A DNA stretch of 5,116 bases, from the NCBI GenBank assembly GCA_026193555.1, contig JAPHUU010000263.1, forward strand, positions 1 to 5,116. The letters run 5' to 3'. Both the position numbers and the translations under genes were made by a program. The DNA is from Rhodanobacter sp. GTDB lineage: Bacteria > Pseudomonadota > Gammaproteobacteria > Xanthomonadales > Rhodanobacteraceae. Below the pieces are notes generated by a model, which was given only the letters and a program-made list of their open reading frames with translations, did no database searches and was not told the origin of the DNA. This document shows positions 1 to 5,116 of this stretch, in pieces. The first letter of the stretch is position 1. Each line of letters opens with the position of its first letter.

Positions 1-282
1 CCATGCGCTGGCCCAGCTCCAGTCGAACACGAACTCGCCGTGCGAATTGCCTTTCAGGTACAGCGGCGCCGCCGCCACCAGCCGGTCTTCCTCATACAGG
101 CCGAGATGGTGCGCTTGCCAGCCCCAGTCGGGACTCACGCAACCGGTGTCTTCCAGTGCGGACAGAAACGCATGCGAGACGAACGGATTGGCCTCCGCCC
201 GCAGCGCGTCCCAGGCATCGGCACGGAACTCGGCGATGCTGCGATGGAAGCGGGATTCCGGATGGCCGGGCCGGGCGGTCAT
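1..282 (-). CDS. FemAB-like / DUF482 GNAT-fold protein, N-terminal part (runs off left edge)
   Basis: Starts at the ATG at 282-280 and stays open for 94 codons to base 1, so only the N-terminus is present. The visible protein has NPFVSHAFLSALE at about residues 32-44, GWQAHHL near 54-60, LVAAAPLYLKGNS near 68-80 and GEFVFDWSWA near 82-91. This series is what I recognise as the start of the DUF482/FemAB-like group (Pfam PF04339), often annotated as GNAT family N-acetyltransferase or peptidoglycan-recognition-like protein. Its substrate is not established, and a role in aminoacyl or acyl transfer is only inferred from the fold. Its ATG overlaps the TGA of the DUF2254 gene (ATGA, 279-282), and a GAG lies 5 bases before the start, so translational coupling is likely. 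Full-length family members are about 370-400 residues, so roughly three quarters lies outside. No signal peptide or membrane segment is seen. Confidence 0.85.
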   Translation of the reverse strand, partial: MTARPGHPESRFHRSIAEFRADAWDALRAEANPFVSHAFLSALEDTGCVSPDWGWQAHHLGLYEEDRLVAAAPLYLKGNSHGEFVFDWSWASAW

Positions 283-1535
283 GCGGGCTCGATCTGCCAG
301 CTGGCGATGTCACGCAGGCGCTGGCGGTCGCTGTCCAGCGTCAGACGGGCCTCGGCCAGTTGCAGTGCCCGGCCGGCATGGATGATCGCCGCGGCACGGT
401 AGCGCGGGTAGCCGAGCTGGCCCAGGGTCGCCAGCGATTTCTGCAGCCGGATGGCGACCTCGAGGATGCCGGCGCTATCGCGTGCCAGTGGGGCGTAGAC
501 GTCCTCGAAGTAGTCCTGCTCATCGAGTGCGCGAACGAAGATGCGGTCGTGACGAACCTGTTCGGCTTCGAGGTTCTGTCTGGCCTCGGCCCATCGGCAC
601 AGCAGCCGCGTCACCGTGCCGATGATGTCGATCGCCGTGCCGGGATCGTTCATGGCCGGCGACAGCGCACGCAGCGCGATTTCGGTCAGCACCACCAGCC
701 CGAAGCGCGGATCCTGGTCGAAATTGCGCAGGTCATCGACCACGAAGGCATCGACGAACTTCTTGGCGAGTTCTTCATCAACCGCGCGGGACAGTCTGGC
801 GATGGCACGCCCGGGCGCCACGAAGCTGCCGGCCGCCACTTCCGCCCAGACCTGCACGTCCTCGTCGACTGCCAGCGCCTGCAGTCGCGCGATATCGACG
901 TAGGTGATGTAACCGATGCGTCGGCTTTCGATGCTGACGGCATCGGCCGGTGGCGTGCTGTAGGGCATGGCAAGCAGCCAGGGCGCCTGCGCCTGCGCCT
1001 GCATGGCATCGTGGGTGGCGCGTTCGACCAGATCGATGGTCTCGTTGACCCGGCCCAGTCGCGAAATCTGGTCGATCCAGTGCAGCAGGGTGATCACGAT
1101 AGTGATGATCACGGCGAGGGTCGCGACGAACAGGATCAAGCGTCCACTGTCGCCGTAGATGCCGGTACTCAGTGCCACCAGGCCGACCACGCTGAACAGG
1201 AAGGCGCCGATGAAGGTCGCCAGTGCGTGTTGGGCGCCGGTGTCCTGGATCAGCAAGGTTGATGCGCGCGGTGTGGCGCTGCTGCTGGCCGCGGCATACG
1301 CGGCCACCATGGTCGAGAGCGAGAAGATGGTCACCACGAGCATGCTGGTGGCCAGGATGTCCAGCACATGGCCGACCGCCGAGGCACCGATAACGGTTGC
1401 GACACCCGGCGGGATCAGCGGCTTGGCGATGGCGCCGACCAGCGCTGTGGCGATGCCGTAGCAGCAGTACAACGCGGGCCGGAACCAGAGTCGCCGGGTG
1501 AACCGGCCGAGCAGCAGTCGCCATTTCGCATTCAT
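279..1535 (-). CDS. DUF2254 family predicted membrane protein
   Basis: A 418-residue protein starting MNAKWRLLLGRF. Four hydrophobic segments lie at about residues 18-40, 48-82, 103-127 and 131-153, followed by a long soluble C-terminal part of about 260 residues, presumably cytoplasmic. The conserved RALSPAMNDPGTA block (about 289-301) and the preceding basic/acidic DDLRNFDQDPRFG stretch are typical of DUF2254 (PF10011), whose function is unknown. Length fits the family. Start choice: an ATG three codons upstream (1544) is also in frame, giving 421 residues, but it has no Shine-Dalgarno-like sequence. The ATG at 1535 has a GGA 8 bases ahead and is preferred. It is the second gene after trxB in the same direction, about 109 bp downstream with a hairpin between, and overlaps the next gene by 4 bases. 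A QAQAQA run (about 179-184) comes from a short hexamer repeat. Family call is firm; function cannot be stated. Confidence 0.9.
   Translation of the reverse strand: MNAKWRLLLGRFTRRLWFRPALYCCYGIATALVGAIAKPLIPPGVATVIGASAVGHVLDILATSMLVVTIFSLSTMVAAYAAASSSATPRASTLLIQDTGAQHALATFIGAFLFSVVGLVALSTGIYGDSGRLILFVATLAVIITIVITLLHWIDQISRLGRVNETIDLVERATHDAMQAQAQAPWLLAMPYSTPPADAVSIESRRIGYITYVDIARLQALAVDEDVQVWAEVAAGSFVAPGRAIARLSRAVDEELAKKFVDAFVVDDLRNFDQDPRFGLVVLTEIALRALSPAMNDPGTAIDIIGTVTRLLCRWAEARQNLEAEQVRHDRIFVRALDEQDYFEDVYAPLARDSAGILEVAIRLQKSLATLGQLGYPRYRAAAIIHAGRALQLAEARLTLDSDRQRLRDIASWQIEPA
983..1002. repeat. Short tandem hexamer repeat (GCGCCT, about 3.3 copies)
   Basis: The plus strand reads GCGCCT three times in a row plus GC. 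It lies inside the DUF2254 gene and encodes the QAQAQA stretch just after the last membrane helix. The unit is six bases, so copy changes would keep the frame and only alter linker length. It is short enough to be ordinary GC-rich codon use. Confidence 0.5.
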
Positions 1536-1544
1536 TGCAGGCAT

Positions 1545-1644
1545 CCGTCGTTGAGCGTATCCATTGTGCCCGCTGCAGAATCAAGGTGCCGACAAGGCGT
1601 TCCGGCGATGCGCGGCCCGCCGCTCGGCGGGCCGCGCAAGCACG
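1545..1644. other. Intergenic region trxB / DUF2254
   Basis: Non-coding 100 bp, or 109 bp if the nearer DUF2254 start is used. Besides the hairpin at 1610-1637 it holds only weak promoter-like sequence on the minus strand: a TTGATT followed 17 bases later by GATACG, with three of six -10 bases matching. I would not call that a promoter. Whether the DUF2254 gene is co-transcribed with trxB or has its own promoter cannot be decided by eye. Confidence 0.4.
1610..1637 (-). terminator. Perfect 12-bp GC stem-loop after trxB (atypical terminator or mRNA 3'-end hairpin)
   Basis: Bases 1610-1621 (GCGCGGCCCGCC) and 1626-1637 (GGCGGGCCGCGC) are exact reverse complements around a 4-base loop. The right arm ends 7 bases from the trxB stop codon (1645-1647), so in trxB mRNA the hairpin forms immediately after the gene. 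Neither side carries a T-run, so it is not a classical intrinsic terminator. It may stabilise the trxB 3' end, help Rho-dependent or U-tract-less termination, or partly reduce read-through into the DUF2254 gene. The structure is seen directly; the role is inferred. Confidence 0.5.
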
Positions 1645-3893
<2,249 letters not shown>

Positions 3894-3908
3894 CTCTTGG
3901 TGAAAAAC

Positions 3909-3914
3909 AGGAAA
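3909..3914 (+). promoter_or_regulatory. Probable ftsK ribosome binding site
   Basis: AGGAAA starts 15 bases before GTG 3924, leaving about 11 bases between AGGA and the start. That is slightly long but is the only Shine-Dalgarno-like sequence near the candidate starts (TTG 3897, GTG 3900, GTG 3924, GTG 3942), so it supports 3924. Confidence 0.45.
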
Positions 3915-3923
3915 CCCCTCCCG

Positions 3924-5116
3924 GTGGCGCGTAGCGCGAACGTGAAGAAGAAACCCGTGGAAGGCCTCAGTGAGGAGTTCAAGCGCCGGCTGCGCGAAGC
4001 CGGCGCTCTGTTGCTGCTGCCGCTGGCGCTGTATCTGCTGCTGTGCCTGATCAGTTACAACGATCAGGATCCCAGCTGGTGGCATGCCGGCTCGGTGGGC
4101 TACATCAGCAACCTGTGCGGCATGTTCGGCGCCAATATCGCCAGTGTGCTGCGCAGCATCTTCGGGCTGGTTTCCTACGGCTTCCCCGTGCTGCTGATGT
4201 TGCTGGGCGTGCAGGTGCTGCGTCAGCATGGCGCGCGTCCGGTGCATCCGTGGGAGCCCTCGTTGCGCCTGATCGGCCTGGTGTTCTTCTTCATCACCGG
4301 CCCGGCACTGCTGTTCATCGGATTCAATGACACGATGGTGCCGCCGCAGGGTATCGGCGGCATCGTCGGCAAGTGGGTCGGTGACGGGCTGCTGCAGGCG
4401 CTGGGCGAGAAGGGGGCGCCGCTGCTGCTGCTGGCGATGTTCCTGATTGCGGTGACGCTGGCCACCGGGCTGTCGTGGTTCCGGCTGATGGACTGGACCG
4501 GGCAGGCCGTGTTGCGACTGGCGGGCTGGATCCGCGGCCGGTTGCGGCAGGCGCCGCAGGCACTGGCCGCGAGGCAGGCGCGCACCGAACGCGATGTGGT
4601 GAAGAAAGCCGACGCCGTGAAGCAGGCCCGGCGCGAGCCGGTGCGGATCGAGGCGGCGCCCGCACCGGTGACGAAAAGCGAGCGGGCCAGGCTCGAAACC
4701 CAGATTCCGCTGTTCGTCGGGGCCGCCACCCCGGGCGAGCTGCCGCCGTTGTCCCTGCTGGACGAAGCCCCGCCGCAGGGGCCCGGCTATTCCGAGGAAA
4801 CGCTCGAGGTGCTCTCGCGCCAGGTCGAATTCAAGCTGAAGGACTTCAAGATCGAGGCCAAGGTGGTCGGCGCCTATCCCGGCCCGGTGATCACCCGCTT
4901 CGAGATGGAACCCGCACCTGGCATCCGTGGTTCGCAGGTGTCGAGCCTGGACAAGGACATCGCCCGCGGCCTGTCGGTGGTCAGCGTGCGCGTGGTCGAC
5001 GTGATTCCCGGCAAGAACGTGATCGGGCTGGAGATTCCCAACACCAGGAAGCAGATCGTCTACCTGTCGGAGATCCTGCGTTCGGACAAGTACGACCAGT
5101 TGAAGTCGCCGCTGGC
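3924..5116 (+). CDS. ftsK: DNA translocase FtsK, N-terminal half (runs off right edge)
   Basis: FtsK anchors at the division septum and its hexameric motor pumps DNA to resolve and separate chromosome termini through XerCD/dif. The 397 visible codons give a basic N-terminus, then hydrophobic segments at about 27-46, 66-99, 113-134 and 165-184, matching the four-helix FtsK_4TM domain. A short charged linker (about 205-285, Arg/Lys/Ala/Pro-rich) follows. From about 290 the alpha part of the motor begins: LKDFKIEAKVVGAYPGPVITRFEMEP, GIRGS, and IPGKNVIGLEIPN at 361-373, diagnostic of FtsK. Walker A, Walker B and the DNA-reading gamma domain lie beyond the window, so an intact motor cannot be confirmed. 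The linker is much shorter than in E. coli. The start is uncertain: GTG 3924 has AGGAAA upstream, while GTG 3900 or TTG 3897 would add 8 or 9 residues. It begins 30 bases after the ald stop with no terminator between, so co-transcription is likely. Confidence 0.95.
   Translation, partial: MARSANVKKKPVEGLSEEFKRRLREAGALLLLPLALYLLLCLISYNDQDPSWWHAGSVGYISNLCGMFGANIASVLRSIFGLVSYGFPVLLMLLGVQVLRQHGARPVHPWEPSLRLIGLVFFFITGPALLFIGFNDTMVPPQGIGGIVGKWVGDGLLQALGEKGAPLLLLAMFLIAVTLATGLSWFRLMDWTGQAVLRLAGWIRGRLRQAPQALAARQARTERDVVKKADAVKQARREPVRIEAAPAPVTKSERARLETQIPLFVGAATPGELPPLSLLDEAPPQGPGYSEETLEVLSRQVEFKLKDFKIEAKVVGAYPGPVITRFEMEPAPGIRGSQVSSLDKDIARGLSVVSVRVVDVIPGKNVIGLEIPNTRKQIVYLSEILRSDKYDQLKSPL

Noticed and set aside
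3..1262. A 419-codon plus-strand open frame opposite the DUF2254 gene
   Set aside because: It is codon-aligned antisense to the DUF2254 gene, its product is rich in Arg, Asp, Gln and His with no recognisable domain, and the minus-strand protein has clear family motifs. It is a shadow produced by GC-rich codon use.
1455..1475. Adjacent cysteines in the first membrane helix of the DUF2254 protein, considered as a thioredoxin-linked redox site because trxB is next door
   Set aside because: The two cysteines are adjacent (YCCYG), not a CxxC pair, and lie inside a hydrophobic helix. Proximity to trxB alone does not support a redox role.
3984..4005. Inverted repeat CGCCGGC/GCCGGCG with an 8-base spacer near the start of ftsK
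   Set aside because: It lies within the conserved coding sequence just before the first membrane helix, has no T-run, and a 7-bp match of this composition is expected by chance in GC-rich genes.

Overview
The window is a gene-dense, GC-rich chromosomal segment with five protein genes in two divergent groups. The proteins and gene order point to a gammaproteobacterium of the Xanthomonadales, probably near Rhodanobacter/Dyella/Xanthomonas. That placement is recognition from protein sequence and synteny, not a database result. I see no mobile element, CRISPR array, tRNA or rRNA, and no phage-like or defence-like module.

Left part, minus strand, read right to left: trxB (thioredoxin reductase, 1645-2607); a 100-109 bp gap holding a perfect 12-bp GC hairpin; a four-helix DUF2254 membrane protein (279-1535); then, overlapping it by ATGA, the N-terminal 94 residues of a FemAB-like/DUF482 GNAT-fold protein that runs off the left edge. 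Right part, plus strand: ald (alanine dehydrogenase, 2829-3893), followed closely and in the same frame by ftsK (DNA translocase, from about 3924), which runs off the right edge before its motor domain. A 221-bp region (2608-2828) separates trxB and ald and must carry the promoters for both directions.

The genes are mostly housekeeping. TrxB keeps thioredoxin reduced, Ald interconverts L-alanine and pyruvate, and FtsK works at the division septum. The most interesting point is positional. In E. coli, trxB is divergent from lrp-ftsK-lolA, with lrp between trxB and ftsK. Here the same frame is kept but ald, a common target of Lrp/AsnC-family regulators in other bacteria, sits in the lrp position. 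The DUF2254/DUF482 pair is the only part of unknown function. I found no convincing undescribed system; three very long antisense reading frames are codon-aligned shadows of the real genes.
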